DNA from: Balanoglossus misakiensis
Taxonomy: Eukaryota > Hemichordata
NCBI GenBank assembly: GCA_040954595.2
Contig: CM082578.2
Span: 2,170,001 to 2,234,000, forward strand
Length of the DNA: 64,000 nt
Direction of reading: 5' to 3'
The first letter of the stretch is position 1. The number at the start of each line of letters is the position of its first letter. This document shows positions 34,100-47,419 of this stretch, piece after piece. The position numbers and the translations under genes are program-made. The notes beneath the pieces were generated by a model, which did no database searches, had not been told where the DNA came from, and saw only the letters and a list, made by a program, of their open reading frames with translations.

Positions 34100-34802
34100 G
34101 CAAACGGAAGCTTCACTAACACATAGGCGTACACACAGAGCACGCGGCACGATAATTGTGTGCGTGGCCAGCTGATTGACCGACCCTATCTTATAATTTA
34201 TATGGGAGAGAGCGGTTTTGTCTTGTTATATCCTACAAAAAGTGACCATATTAAAGTGGAGAAATAATGACCTGATAATTTGTGTGGCCGATCGACCGTC
34301 CCTATCTAAGGCCTATATTGGTATGTTATGCAAGACACACTATTCGAAATAACGCCTGTCCGACAGTCCGAGACTGGTTGTTTCTCCATCAGACTGATAG
34401 TAAAAAAGTTACCAGTCCGGCGGACAGGTTGAATTTAGCGTGGAGTTGACTTGTTTGCGGTATCATAGACGTACATGTACGTGACCCCATCGTGACCCTG
34501 GCTGTCCGGGATAGCACCACCAACGATATCTTTTAGACCATCCTCTGTTTATTAGGCCCCTATTGCAATTAATTACCGTCCCTATCTTATATTGGAGGGA
34601 ACGGGTTTGTCTTGGCATGTTATGCAAAACACTTGAAAGATGAATTTTTTTTTTTAAATGACGTTTATGACATACAGATGTAACCGACCCCATAAGGTCC
34701 CAATGGTATATATTTACATCATACACCAAATTGGACTTAAAAACCAAAAATTGAAAGCCGCTGGAGTTTCTGCGACTATGAACTCAACGTAAGCTGGACA
34801 CT
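34100..34802. repeat. 5S spacer built from degenerate ~60-100-bp subrepeats (representative unit)
   Basis: Three blocks in this stretch share the order GACCG(A/T)CCCTATCT..TATA(T)..GG..TTGTC/TATG..TTAT: about 34178-34250, 34303-34345 and 34575-34635. A weaker fourth lies before the gene (33770-33835, GCGCCTATAGCTTAGACC). Flanking parts (ACCTGGTAATTTGT / ACCTGATAATTTGT, and ATTAAAG..GGAGAAA) also repeat. The spacer therefore grew by ancient internal duplication. A hairpin with CCTGTCCG..ACTGGT arms lies at about 34357-34430. Confidence 0.65.
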
Positions 34803-35020
34803 ACTCACTCCGAGCCCGACCTGGTAATTTGTATGTTGTCCATCGAGCGCCTATAGCTTAGACCTATACAGGAGAGAACGGTTTATGAAGTTATGTTCAA
34901 CAAAAATATATGATCATGGAATTAAAGAATTTGGAGAAAAAATATATAATTAAAAATGGACGTTTACAACGACAAAAAGGAAGACTGTTTAATGCAAAAG
35001 TTAAGAAAAAGGAAAAATTC

Positions 35021-35140
35021 AAGCCTACGGCACGTGGTATTCCCAGGCGGTCACCCATCCAAGTACTAACCACGCCCAACGCAGCTTAACTTCGGTGATC
35101 GGACGAGAACCGGTGTATTCGACGTGGTATGGCCGTAGGC
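35021..35140 (-). rRNA. 5S rRNA, unit 2
   Basis: Same 120-nt gene as the consensus of the array, with the TTCGG form at the box A edge. No deviation was noticed. Confidence 0.95.
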
Positions 35141-36085
35141 AAACACTGCTTGAATTTCTACAATTATTAAGCAAACGGAAGCTTCACTAACACATAGGCG
35201 TACACACAGAGCACGCGGCACGATAATTGTGTGCGTGGCCAGCTGATTGACCGACCCTATCTTATAATTTATATGGGAGAGAGCGGTTTTGTCTTGTTAT
35301 ATCCTACAAAAAGTGACCATATTAAAGTGGAGAAATAATGACCTGATAATTTGTGTGGCCGATCGACCGTCCCTATCTAAGGCCTATATTGGTATGTTAT
35401 GCAAGACACACTATTCGAAATAATGCCTGTCCGACAGTCCGAGACTGGTTGTTTTTCCATCAGACTGATAGTAAAAAAGTTACCAGTCCGACGGACAGGT
35501 TGAATTTAGCGTGGAGTTGACTTGTTTGCGGTATCATAGACGTACGTGACCCCATCGTGACCCTGGCTGTCCGGGATAGCACCACCAACGATATCTTTTA
35601 GACCATCCTCTGTTTATTAGGCCCCTATTGCAATTAATTACCGTCCCTATCTTATATTGGAGGGCACGGGTTTGTCTTGGCATGTTATGCAAAACACTTG
35701 AAAGATGAATTTTTTTTTTTAAATTACGTTTATGACATACAGATGTAACCGACCCCATAAGGTCCCAATGGTATATATTTACATCATACACCAAATTGGA
35801 CTTAAAAACCAAAAATTGAAAGCCGCTGGAGTTTCTGCGACTATGAACTCAACGTAAGCTGGACACTACTCACTCCGAGCCCGACCTGGTAATTTGTATG
35901 TTGTCCATCGAGCGCCTATAGCTTAGACCTATACAGGAGAGAACGGTTTATGAAGTTATGTTCAACAAAAATATATGATCATGGAATTAAAGAATTTGGA
36001 GAAAAAAAATATAATTAAAAATGGACGTTTACGACGACAAAAAGGAAGACTGTTTAATGCAAAAGTTAAGAAAAAGGAAAAATTC

Positions 36086-36205
36086 AAGCCTACGGCACGT
36101 GGTATTCCCAGGCGGTCACCCATCCAAGTACTAACCACGCCCAACGCAGCTTAACTTCGGTGATCGGACGAGAACCGCTGTATTCGACGTGGTATGGCCG
36201 TAGGC
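36086..36205 (-). rRNA. 5S rRNA, unit 3
   Basis: Consensus except C to G at nucleotide 28 (+ strand C at 36178, giving GAACCGCTG). The same variant is in units 5 and 13. Confidence 0.95.
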
Positions 36206-37151
36206 AAACACTGCTTGAATTTCTACAATTATTAAGCAAACGGAAGCTTCACTAACACATAGGCGTACACACAGAGCACGCGGCACGATAATTGTGTGCG
36301 TGGCCAGCTGATTGACCGACCCTATCTTATAATTTATATGGGAGAGAGCGGTTTTGTCTTGTTATATCCTACAAAAAGTGACCATATTAAAGTGGAGAAA
36401 TAATGACCTGATAATTTGTGTGGCCGATCGACCGTCCCTATCTAAGGCCTATATTGGTATGTTATGCAAGACACACTATTCGAAATAACGCCTGTCCGAC
36501 AGTCCGAGACTGGTTGTTTTTCCATCAGACTGATAGTAAAAAAGTTACCAGTCCGACGGACAGGTTGAATTTAGCGTGGAGTTGACTTGTTTGCGGTATC
36601 ATAGACGTACGTGACCCCATCGTGACCCTGGCTGTCCGGGATAGCACCACCAACGATATCTTTTAGACCATCCTCTGTTTATTAGGCCCCTATTGCAATT
36701 AATTACCGTCCCTATCTTATATTGGAGGGCACGGGTTTGTCTTGGCATGTTATGCAAAACACTTGAAAGATGAATTTTTTTTTTTTAAATGACGTTTATG
36801 ACATACAGATGTAACCGACCCCATAAGGTCCCAATGGTATATATTTACATCATACACCAAATTGGACTTAAAAACCAAAAATTGAAAGCCGCTGGAGTTT
36901 CTGCGACTATGAACTCAACGTAAGCTGGACACTACTCACTCCGAGCCCGACCTTGTAATTTGTATGTTGTCCATCGAGCGCCTATAGCTTAGACCTATAC
37001 AGGAGAGAACGGTTTATGAAGTTATGTTCAACAAAAATATATGATCATGGAATTAAAGAATTTGGAGAAAAAAAATATAATTAAAAATGGACGTTTACGA
37101 CGACAAAAAGGAAGACTGTTTAATGCAAAAGTTAAGAAAAAGGAAAAATTC

Positions 37152-37271
37152 AAGCCTACGGCACGTGGTATTCCCAGGCGGTCACCCATCCAAGTATTAA
37201 CCACGCCCAACGCAGCTTAACTTCGGTGATCGGACGAGAACCGGTGTATTCGACGTGGTATGGCCGTAGGC
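37152..37271 (-). rRNA. 5S rRNA, unit 4
   Basis: Consensus except G to A at nucleotide 75 (+ strand T at 37197), in the usually conserved GTTAGTACTTGG stretch just before box C. This unit's spacer is cut by the retroelement starting at 37771. Confidence 0.95.
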
Positions 37272-37770
37272 AAACACTGCTTGAATTTCTACAATTATTA
37301 AGCAAACGGAAGCTTCACTAACACATAGGCGTACACACAGAGCACGCGGCACGATAATTGTGTGCGTGGCCAGCTGATTGACCGACCCTATCTTATAATT
37401 TATATGGGAGAGAGCGGTTTTGTCTTGTTATATCCTACAAAAAGTGACCATATTAAAGTGGAGAAATAATGACCTGATAATTTGTGTGGCCGATCGACCG
37501 TCCCTATCTTAGGCCTATATTGGTATGTTATGCAAGACACACTATTCGAAATAACGCCTGTCCGACAGTCCGAGACTGGTTGTTTTTCCATCAGACTGAT
37601 AGTAAAAAAGTTACCAGTCCGGCGGACATGTTGAATTTAGCGTGGAGTTGACTTGTTTGCGGTATCATAGACGTACGTGACCCCATCGTGACCCTGGCTG
37701 TCCGGGATAGCACCACCAACGATATCTTTTAGACCATCCTCTGTTTATTAGGCCCCTATTGCAATTAATT

Positions 37771-39803
37771 GGCAGAAAAAATGTGGAGAAAATCTAGGTT
37801 GGAAGTACATCGCCAGATTTACAGGGCCTGTCGGACCGACGTCGTTCGCCTTGTGGATGCTGCTAAAAAGAACCATTATGTCGGCCTTGTTGACGAGTGC
37901 TCAGGTAACCAAAAACAATTATTCAAGGTCGTAAAGGGACTGCTTGGTCACAATAACACATCCACTGTACTACCAAAACATGATGATTCTCTGGAATTAG
38001 CAAATCGTTTTGCAAAATTCTTCATTAATCGCGTAAAATCACTAACTATAAATATGGGCAATTCCATTCGACATCATTCACAACCACAAACTGAATTGAA
38101 ATCCGATTGTCGCCTTAATGCCTTTGAGCCTACAACTGCTGATGAAATTGACAAGGTTATTCGTGCATCGCCTTCATCTACTTGTCGCCTTGATCCGATT
38201 CCTACCAAGATCTTCACACATTCTGACATTTTACAAGTTGTGTTACCACATATCACAGAAATCTTCAATAACTCTCTGCAGTATGGTGTTGTACCTCCTC
38301 ATTTCAAGGAAGGCGTCGTTAAACCTCTACTTAAAAAGCCATCTCTTGATCATGAAGTTCTCAAAAATTTCCGTCCTGTATCCAACCTGCCGTTTTTGTC
38401 GAAGATCCTGGAACGTATTGTTGCCAAGAGACTGACTTCTCACATTGTCAACCATTCATTGGACGAGCCTTTGCAATCTGCTTACAAGCCAGGACACAGT
38501 ACTGAGACTGCTCTCCTCAAAGTAACAAATGACATTTTGCTTGCTCTTGATGAAAAAAGAGATGTTTTCTTGGTATTACTCGATCTTTCCGCAGCATTTG
38601 ACACTGTGAACCATACCATTTTACTCAATCGCTTAAGAGACCGCTTTGGTCTCTCTGATACTGTTCTCATGTGGTTTAAGTCATACCTTCCAATCGTAGT
38701 CAGTGTGTACTTGTAAATTCCACCCAATCACGTCACCTTTTTATCCGCTCGACACTGGGGTACCACAGGGATCAGTTCTTGGTCCCATACTTTTCAATAT
38801 GTACACGTCTCCATTAGGTGAATTAGTTCAAAGTCATGGTTGTCTTTATAGTTTTTATGCAGATGACTCTTCACTTTATTTGTCTTTTAGTAAAGACAAC
38901 GCAGCAAAAACTGTTTCAAATCTTGAACTTTGTATATCTGATGTTAGGTTTTGGATGTCTGAAAACTTCTTGTGCTTAAACGATGATAAGACTGAATTTG
39001 TTATTTTCTCTGGTATTTTGGGTGATCTGTCTGCTAGAGGGATTTCAGAAATTCGTGTTGGCGATTCTCTGATTCCCGTCCACTGTCAGGCTAAGAGCCT
39101 TGGAGTGATCCTTGACTCTTGTCTGACAATGAAGCCACATATTGGACAGATCTGCTGCTCTGCCACTTTTCATTTACGTCGCATTGCGTTTATCCGCAAA
39201 TATTTATCTCATTCTGCTACAGAGCAATTAGTTCATGCATTCATTACGTCTCGAATTGATTCATGTAATTCACTTTTATTTGGGCTCCCGAAGTATTCAA
39301 TCAACCGTATCCAACGCGTTCAGAATATTGCTGCTAGAATTGTAACTCGTTCAAAAATCACCTGTCACATCACTCCAATTTTGTATCAGTTGCACTGGCT
39401 ACCTGTTACAGAGCGTATTGTTTTTAAGATGTTAGTTCTCATTTTTGAATCCATTCATAAACTTGGTCCAATCTATCTTTCAAGCATGACTAATCTATAT
39501 GTTCCGTGTCGCAATTTAAGGTCAGCGGATCAGTTCAAACTCTGCCCTGTTCGATCACGCACCAAGAGTTATGGTGATCGTGCTTTTACTGTTGCTGCTC
39601 CAATTCTTTGGAATAATCTTCCACTCACCATTCGCCAGGCACCAGACTTATCTGTTTTTAAATCAAATGTTAAAACTTTACTTTTTAAATCTGTTTTTTA
39701 GCCATTTGTTGTATTGTACTTTTGCTTTAAGCGTCATTGATCACATTTTTTGTGGATACTGACGCTATACAAATAAATTATTATTATTATTATTATTATT
39801 ATT
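37771..39803 (+). mobile_element. CR1/L2-like non-LTR retrotransposon, 5'-truncated, frameshifted
   Basis: Two frames, 37769-38716 and 38703-39701, encode a reverse transcriptase. The first holds NFRPVSNLPFLSKILE, SAYKPGHSTETALL and LLDLSAAFDTVNH. The second holds TGVPQGSVLGPILF, FYADDSSLY and the C-terminal tail. They meet near 38690, where one base is missing after SYL. The endonuclease domain is absent. The 3' end is CTATACAAATAAATTATT(ATT)n, typical of CR1/L2-type tails. There is no target duplication. The left side stops in spacer at GCAATTAATT and the right resumes at ACTCACTCCG, so ~228 bp of 5S spacer are missing. Confidence 0.85.
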
Positions 39804-40021
39804 ACTCACTCCGAGCCCGACCTGGTAATTTGTATGTTGTCCATCGAGCGCCTATAGCTTAGACCTATACAGGAGAGAACGGTTTATGAAGTTATGTTCA
39901 ACAAAAATATATGATCATGGAATTAAAGAATTTGGAGAAAAAAAATATAATTAAAAATGGACGTTTACGACGACAAAAAGGAAGACTGTTTAATGCAAAA
40001 GTTAAGAAAAAGGAAAAATTC

Positions 40022-40141
40022 AAGCCTACGGCACGTGGTATTCCCAGGCGGTCACCCATCCAAGTACTAACCACGCCCAACGCAGCTTAACTTCGGTGAT
40101 CGGACGAGAACCGCTGTATTCGACGTGGTATGGCCGTAGGC
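40022..40141 (-). rRNA. 5S rRNA, unit 5
   Basis: Carries the nucleotide-28 variant (GAACCGCTG on the + strand). Its unit begins directly at the tail of the CR1/L2-like element and ends at retroelement R1. Confidence 0.95.
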
Positions 40142-40859
40142 AAACACTGCTTGAATTTCTACAATTATTAAGCAAACGGAAGCTTCACTAACACATAGGC
40201 GTACACACAGAGCACGCGGCACGATAATTGTGTGCGTGGCCAGCTGATTGACCGACCCTATCTTATAATTTATATGGGAGAGAGCGGTTTTGTCTTGTTA
40301 TATCCTACAAAAAGTGACCATATTAAAGTGGAGAAATAATGACCTGATAATTTGTGTGGCCGATCGACCGTCCCTATCTAAGGCCTATATTGGTATGTTA
40401 TGCAAGACACACTATTCGAAATAACGCCTGTCCGACAGTCCGAGACTGGTTGTTTTTCCATCAGACTGATAGTAAAAAAGTTACCAGTCCGGCGGACAGG
40501 TTGAATTTAGCGTGGAGTTGACTTGTTTGCGGTATCATAGACGTACGTGACCCCATCGTGACCCTGGCTGTCCGGGATAGCACCACCAACGATATCTTTT
40601 AGACCATCCTCTGTTTATTAGGCCCCTATTGCAATTAATTACCGTCCCTATCTTATATTGGAGGGCACGGGTTTGTCTTGGCATGTTATGCAAAACACTT
40701 GAAAGATGAATTTTTTTTTAAATGACGTTTATGACATACAGATGTAACCGACCCCATAAGGTCCCAATGGTATATATTTACATCATACACCAAATTGGAC
40801 TTAAAAACCAAAAATTGAAAGCCGCTGGAGTTTCTGCGACTATGAACTCAACGTAAGCT

Positions 40860-43800
40860 TTAAGACTTTTCTACCAAAATACAAGAAGTATTGCTGGTCC
40901 AAACAAGCTTCCCAAGTTTAACATTCAATTTTCTGATGCTGTGTTTGACTTGATTGTAATCACAGAAACTTGGTTGCACACCTCGGTTAACTGCAGTGAA
41001 CTCCTAAACAATCAGTACTCTATTTTTCGTCGCGATCGTGATGCATCGACCAGTTGCAAGTCCCGTGGTGGTGGAGTACTCATCGCAGTCAGATCGGATA
41101 TAGAAGCTCGTCAGTGCTCTGATGTAGATTCTAATGCTAACATTGAAATTATATGGATCCAACTTAATCTTTTAAACACCAATCTGTAGCTAGGTGTTGT
41201 TTATATGCCGCCAAACTCCAACCTTCAGTCATATAACATTCTAGACGATAGTATTGACCGTATAAGTCATCTTTGTACGCCTAATGACTCCATTCTGCTG
41301 CTTGGTGACTTCAATCTACCAGATATCTCTTGGGTTCCTGATGTGGAGTTGGACCACTTTGTTCCTAGTGCATGGTCCTCTGCTTCTTCTGAGAGATTTA
41401 TTGATACTCTTAACGAACACAATCTGCTCCAAGTAAACGGTCATCCCACCTGTAATGGTCATACACTTGACCTGGTTTGTTCAAGCTTCACCAAGATTTC
41501 CGTTTCAGTAAGTGAATCTGTTATTCCATCTGACCATCTTCCACTCGAATGTGACATTAATCTGGCTGCTCCAAAGCGGGTTTCTTACCCTGATCTTTGG
41601 GTCTACAACTATAAGAATGCGGACTTCGACCACTTAAAAACCAATATTTCCTCACTCCCTTGGACTGCACTTCTAAACAGCTCCAACATCGACGATGATG
41701 CTGAACTTTTCTATGACCTCCTACAATCGGCTATAGACGACACAATTCCTAAAGTCCGCATAAAAAGAAGAAAGTTCCCCCTGTGGTTTGACGCCGATCT
41801 AATCTCCCGTGTAAGGGAGAAGGAAATCGCGAGACGCCAGTATAAACGCACTCAGACTCGTTCCGACTACTCTGTCTTCTCGCGTCTGCGTGCTCAACTT
41901 AACCTAGCCAAGGACGTACGTTATCGGGAATATCTCTCAGATGTCCAGGCCTCCATCCACGAAAACAGCAAACGTTTTTGGGGTTATGCGAAATCCAAGC
42001 GTAAATTGACTCTGAACTCTTTTAACTTTGAACTTAACGGCAAGCAGTCTAACTCAGGCTCCGAAGCTGCTCAACTTTTTGCCGATTTTTTTGCCTCTGT
42101 TTTCACTGAAAACAATGACCCTAATTTACCTGAGCTTAATTATCCTTGCTTTGGGCAACTCTCACATGTCAATATCAGTACCCAGAGTATTGAGAAAGCC
42201 ATCGCATCTCTTGACTTGAACAAAGCCAGTGGCCCGGATGGTTTATCCGCCCGTGTCATTAAACACTGTTCAGATGTTATTGTTGTCCCCCTCCAGATTT
42301 TATTCCAAAAATCAATTTATCTGGGACAGTTTCCTACCAAGTACAAACAGGCCAATGTTGTCCCCATTTTTAAATCTGGTCGCCAATCCTTTGTTGAGAA
42401 TTACCGCCCCATCTCCTTGTTGCCTCTTTTTGCTAAGATTTTTGAAGCTGTTATTGTCCCTCATATCTACCAGCATGTTCGACCAAATATATCCATTTAT
42501 CAGCATGGATTTGTTAAAAATAGATCTACCACAACAAACTTAGTGGCTTACACTGATTTCATTTCAGCTTCATTGAACAACAAAGAACAGGTAGATTCAA
42601 TCTACACTGATTTTAGCAAGGCGTTTGACAGTGTCTGTCACACACTACTGCTGTACAAAGCCGCCAAATTTGGTATATGTGGCAATTTGCACAGCTGGCT
42701 GGCGTCGTATCTCCATCTCAGACAACAGAGGGTGGTGTTTGGCAGTCACTCGTCAAACAGCTTCACTGCTACATCGGGGGTCCCACAAGGTTCACTCTTG
42801 GGGCCACTACTTTTTGTAATGTATATAAATGATATATCACTGTTAGATATTTCTGCAAAGCTCAGCATGTATGCCGACGATGCTAAGATTTACCGTACCA
42901 TCACCTCCTCCGCTGATTGTGACTTGTTACAGAAAGACCTTGATAAATTTGCTCTCTGGTGAGACAACTGGAAGTTGTCACCTAATATCAATAAATGCAA
43001 ATTCATCAGTTTCACCCTAAAGAAAAGGGTTATTTCATCTACTGACTACTCTATCAATGGCACTCCCCTTCAACGTGTTTCTGTAATCAAGGACTTGGGC
43101 ATATACCTTACTTCTAATCTCAATTATTCTTTTCACATAAATAACACAGTATCCAGAGCCTTCAAATCTCTGGGTTTTATTAAGCGCCTCTGCCAGCCTT
43201 TTAATGACATGTCCGCAATTATTTCTCTATATTTTGTTTATGTAAGATCTATTCTAGAGTATGGCTCTGTTGTGTGGTCACCCCACCAACAGGGCCTGTC
43301 AGACAAGATTGAGCGGGTACAAATTAAGTTTGTGAAGTACATTTGTTGCAAACTCAATATTCACTGCAGCAGGTCCAGCTACCCTATTTATTGTAGATTA
43401 CTGAATATCCCAATGTTATATAACAGAAGATTCACCCTTGACATGTGTTTTTTATACAAAATTATCCACTCACAGTATGATTCACCTGGTATTTTAAATC
43501 AAATATGTTTTTATGCCCCTAGTAGAAATTTACGCAAGAAACCCTTTTTTAAACCCGACTTGTGCTCCGTTAATTGTAGAAAATTCTCGACAATGCTCAG
43601 ATGCATGTCTGCTTTTAATGAGATTTCTTCTAAATGTAATATTGATATTTTTTCTACGCTCCATAGTTTTAAATCTATTTTATCCAGTCATTTTAATGGT
43701 ACTGTTCCTTGATTTCTATTTATATTTTACGTGACATGTGTTACTTTTTTCGGTGTCTTGTTTATCAGTTAGTTTTTGTTTTGTGATTTAATTGTTTTTA

Positions 43801-43874
43801 TTGTTTCCCAGATCTGTAAGTGGGTTTGCCCGTTGATCTGTGTAATAAATAAATAAATAAAAAAAAAAAAAAAA
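40860..43874 (+). mobile_element. Jockey/CR1-like non-LTR retrotransposon copy R1
   Basis: About 3.0 kb between GTAAGCT target duplications (40853-40859 and 43875-43881). It encodes an APE-type endonuclease (FYQNTRSI at the start, ETW, LLGDFNLPDISW, SDHLPL) followed by a reverse transcriptase (NYRPISLLPLFAKI, YTDFSKAFDSV, GVPQGSLLGPLLF, MYADDAKIY) and a C-terminal tail. No ORF1 is present, so it is 5'-truncated or of a type without one. Two in-frame stops occur: TAG at 41187-41189, shared with R2, and TGA at 42960-42962, only in R1. The tail is (ATAA)n plus poly-A. Confidence 0.93.
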
Positions 43875-44106
43875 GTAAGCTGGACACTACTCACTCCGAG
43901 CCCGACCTGGTAATTTGTATGTTGTCCATCGAGCGCCTATAGCTTAGACCTACACAGGAGAGAACGGTTTATGAAGTTATGTTCAACAAAAATATATGAT
44001 CATGGAATTAAAGAATTTGGAGAAAAAAAATATAATTAAAAATGGACGTTTACGACGACAAAAAGGAAGACTGTTTAATGCAAAAGTTAAGAAAAAGGAA
44101 AAATTC

Positions 44107-44226
44107 AAGCCTACGGCACGTGGTATTCCCAGGCGGTCACCCATCCAAGTACTAACCACGCCCAACGCAGCTTAATTTCGGTGATCGGACGAGAACCGGT
44201 GTATTCGACGTGGTATGGCCGTAGGC
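44107..44226 (-). rRNA. 5S rRNA, unit 6
   Basis: G to A at nucleotide 51 (+ strand T at 44176, CTTAATTTCGG), inside box A. The unit 14 counterpart carries the same change. Confidence 0.95.
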
Positions 44227-45171
44227 AAACACTGCTTGAATTTCTACAATTATTAAGCAAACGGAAGCTTCACTAACACATAGGCGTACACACAGAGCAC
44301 GCGGCACGATAATTGTGTGCGTGGCCAGCTGATTGACCGACCCTATCTTATAATTTATATGGGAGAGAGCGGTTTTGTCTTGTTATATCCTACAAAAAGT
44401 GACCATATTAAAGTGGAGAAATAATGACCTGATAATTTGTGTGGCCGATCGACCGTCCCTATCTAAGGCCTATATTGGCATGTTATGCAAGACACACTAT
44501 TCGAAATAACGCCTGTCCGACAGTCCGAGACTGGTTGTTTTTCCATCAGACTGATAGTAAAAAAGTTACCAGTCCGGCGGACAGGTTGAATTTAGCGTGG
44601 AGTTGACTTGTTTGCGGTATCATAGACGTACGTGACCCCATCGTGACCCTGGCTGTCCGGGATAGCACCACCAACGATATCTTTTAGACCATCCTCTGTT
44701 TATTAGGCCCCTATTGCAATTAATTACCGTCCCTATCTTATATTGGAGGGCACGGGTTTGTCTTGGCATGTTATGCAAAACACTTGAAAGATGAATTTTT
44801 TTTTTAAATGACGTTTATGACATACAGATGTAACCGACCCCATAAGGTCCCAATGGTATATATTTACATCATACACCAAATTGGACTTAAAAACCAAAAA
44901 TTGAAAGCCGCTGGAGTTTCTGCGACTATGAACTCAACGTAAGCTGGACACTACTCACTCCGAGCCCGACCTGGTAATTTGTATGTTGTCCATCGAGCGC
45001 CTATAGCTTAGACCTATACAGGAGAGAACGGTTTATGAAGTGATGTTCAACAAAAATATATGATCATGGAATTAAAGAATTTGGAGAAAAAAAAATATAA
45101 TTAAAAATGGACGTTTACGACGACAAAAAGGAAGACTGTTTAATGCAAAAGTTAAGAAAAAGGAAAAATTC

Positions 45172-45291
45172 AAGCCTACGGCACGTGGTATTCCCAGGCG
45201 GTCACCCATCCAAGTACTAACCACGCCCAACGCAGCTTAACTTCGGTGATCGGACGAGAACCGGTGTATTCGACGTGGTATGGCCGTAGGC
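45172..45291 (-). rRNA. 5S rRNA, unit 7
   Basis: Consensus gene. Its spacer has GAAGTGATGTTC upstream on the + strand and a GACAGACCC variant shared with unit 15. Confidence 0.95.
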
Positions 45292-46233
45292 AAACACTGC
45301 TTGAATTTCTACAATTATTAAGCAAACGGAAGCTTCACTAACACATAGGCGTACACACAGAGCACGCGGCACGATAATTGTGTGCGTGGCCAGCTGATTG
45401 ACAGACCCTATCTTATAATTTATATGGGAGAGAGCGGTTTTGTCTTGTTATATCCTACAAAAAGTGACCATATTAAAGTGGAGAAATAATGACCTGATAA
45501 TTTGTGTGGCCGATCGACCGTCCCTATCTAAGGCCTATATTGGTATGTTATGCAAGACACACTATTCGAAATAACGCCTGTCCGACAGTCCGAGACTGGT
45601 TGTTTCTCCATCAGACTGATAGTAAAAAAGTTACCAGTCTGGCGGACAGGTTGAATTTAGCGTGGAGTTGACTTGTTTGCGGTATCATAGACGTACGTGA
45701 CCCCATCGTGACCCTGGCTGTCCGGGATAGCACCACCAACGATATCTTTTAGACCATCCTCTGTTTATTAGGCCCCTATTGCAATTAATTACCGTCCCTA
45801 TCTTATATTGGAGGGAACGGGTTTGTCTTGGCATGTTATGCAAAACACTTGAAAGATGAATTTTTTTTTTAATGACGTTTATGACATACAGATGTAACCG
45901 ACCCCATAAGGTCCCAATGGTATATATTTACATCATACACCAAATTGGACTTAAAACCAAAAATTGAAAGCCGCTGGAGTTTCTGCGACTATGAACTCAA
46001 CGTAAGCTGGACACTACTCACTCCGAGCCCGACCTGGTAATTTGTATGTTGTCCATCGAGCGCCTATAGCTTAGACCTATACAGGAGAGAACGGTTTATG
46101 AAGTTATGTTCAACAAAAATATATGATCATGGAATTAAAGAATTTGGAGAAAAAAAATATAATTAAAAATGGACGTTTACGACGACAAAAAGGAAGACTG
46201 TTTAATGCAAAAGTTAAGAAAAAGGAAAAATTC

Positions 46234-46353
46234 AAGCCTACGGCACGTGGTATTCCCAGGCGGTCACCCATCCAAGTACTAACCACGCCCAACGCAGCTT
46301 AACTTCGGTGAACGGACGAGAACCGGTGTATTCGACGTGGTATGGCCGTAGGC
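46234..46353 (-). rRNA. 5S rRNA, unit 8
   Basis: A to U at nucleotide 42 (+ strand A at 46312, GGTGAACGG). Shared with unit 16. Confidence 0.95.
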
Positions 46354-47299
46354 AAACACTGCTTGAATTTCTACAATTATTAAGCAAACGGAAGCTTCAC
46401 TAACACATAGGCGTACACACAGAGCACGCGGCACGATAATTGTGTGCGTGGCCAGCTGATTGACCGACCCTATCTTATAATTTATATGGGAGAGAGCGGT
46501 TTTGTCTTGTTATATCCTACAAAAAGTGACCATATTAAAGTGGAGAAATAATGACCTGATAATTTGTGTGGCCGATCGACCGTCCCTATCTAAGGCCTAT
46601 ATTGGCATGTTATGCAAGACACACTATTCGAAATAACGCCTGTCCGACAGTCCGAGACTGGTTGTTTTTCCATCAGACTGATAGTAAAAAAGTTACCAGT
46701 CCGGCGGACAGGTTGAATTTAGCGTGGAGTTGACTTGTTTGCGGTATCATAGACGTACGTGACCCCATCGTGACCCTGGCTGTCCGGGATAGCACCACCA
46801 ACGATATCTTTTAGACCATCCTCTGTTTATTAGGCCCCTATTGCAATTAATTACCGTCCCTATCTTATATTGGAGGGCACGGGTTTGTCTTGGCATGTTA
46901 TGCAAAACACTTGAAAGATGAATTTTTTTTTTTAAATGACGTTTATGACATACAGATGTAACCGACCCCATAAGGTCCCAATGGTATATATTTACATCAT
47001 ACACCAAATTGGACTTAAAAACCAAAAATTGAAAGCCGCTGGAGTTTCTGCGACTATGAACTCAACGTAAGCTGGACACTACTCACTCCGAGCCCGACCT
47101 GGTAATTTGTATGTTGTCCATCGAGCGCCTATAGCTTAGACCTATACAGGAGAGAACGGTTTATGAAGTTATGTTCAACAAAAATATATGATCATGGAAT
47201 TAAAGAATTTGGAGAAAAAAAAATATAATTAAAAATGGACGTTTACGACGACAAAAAGGAAGACTGTTTAATGCAAAAGTTAAGAAAAAGGAAAAATTC

Positions 47300-47419
47300 A
47301 AGCCTACGGCACGTGGTATTCCCAGGCGGTCACCCATCCAAGTACTAACCACGCCCAACGCAGCTTAACTTCGGTGATCGGACGAGAACCGGTGTATTCG
47401 ACGTGGTATGGCCGTAGGC
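47300..47419 (-). rRNA. 5S rRNA, unit 9
   Basis: Consensus gene. The spacer variant GAGCGATTTTG is shared with unit 17. Confidence 0.95.

Noticed and set aside
41205-42962. R1 585-codon frame as an active retrotransposase
   Set aside because: It is interrupted by TAG and TGA codons and lacks an ORF1, so it is annotated as a degenerate element copy.
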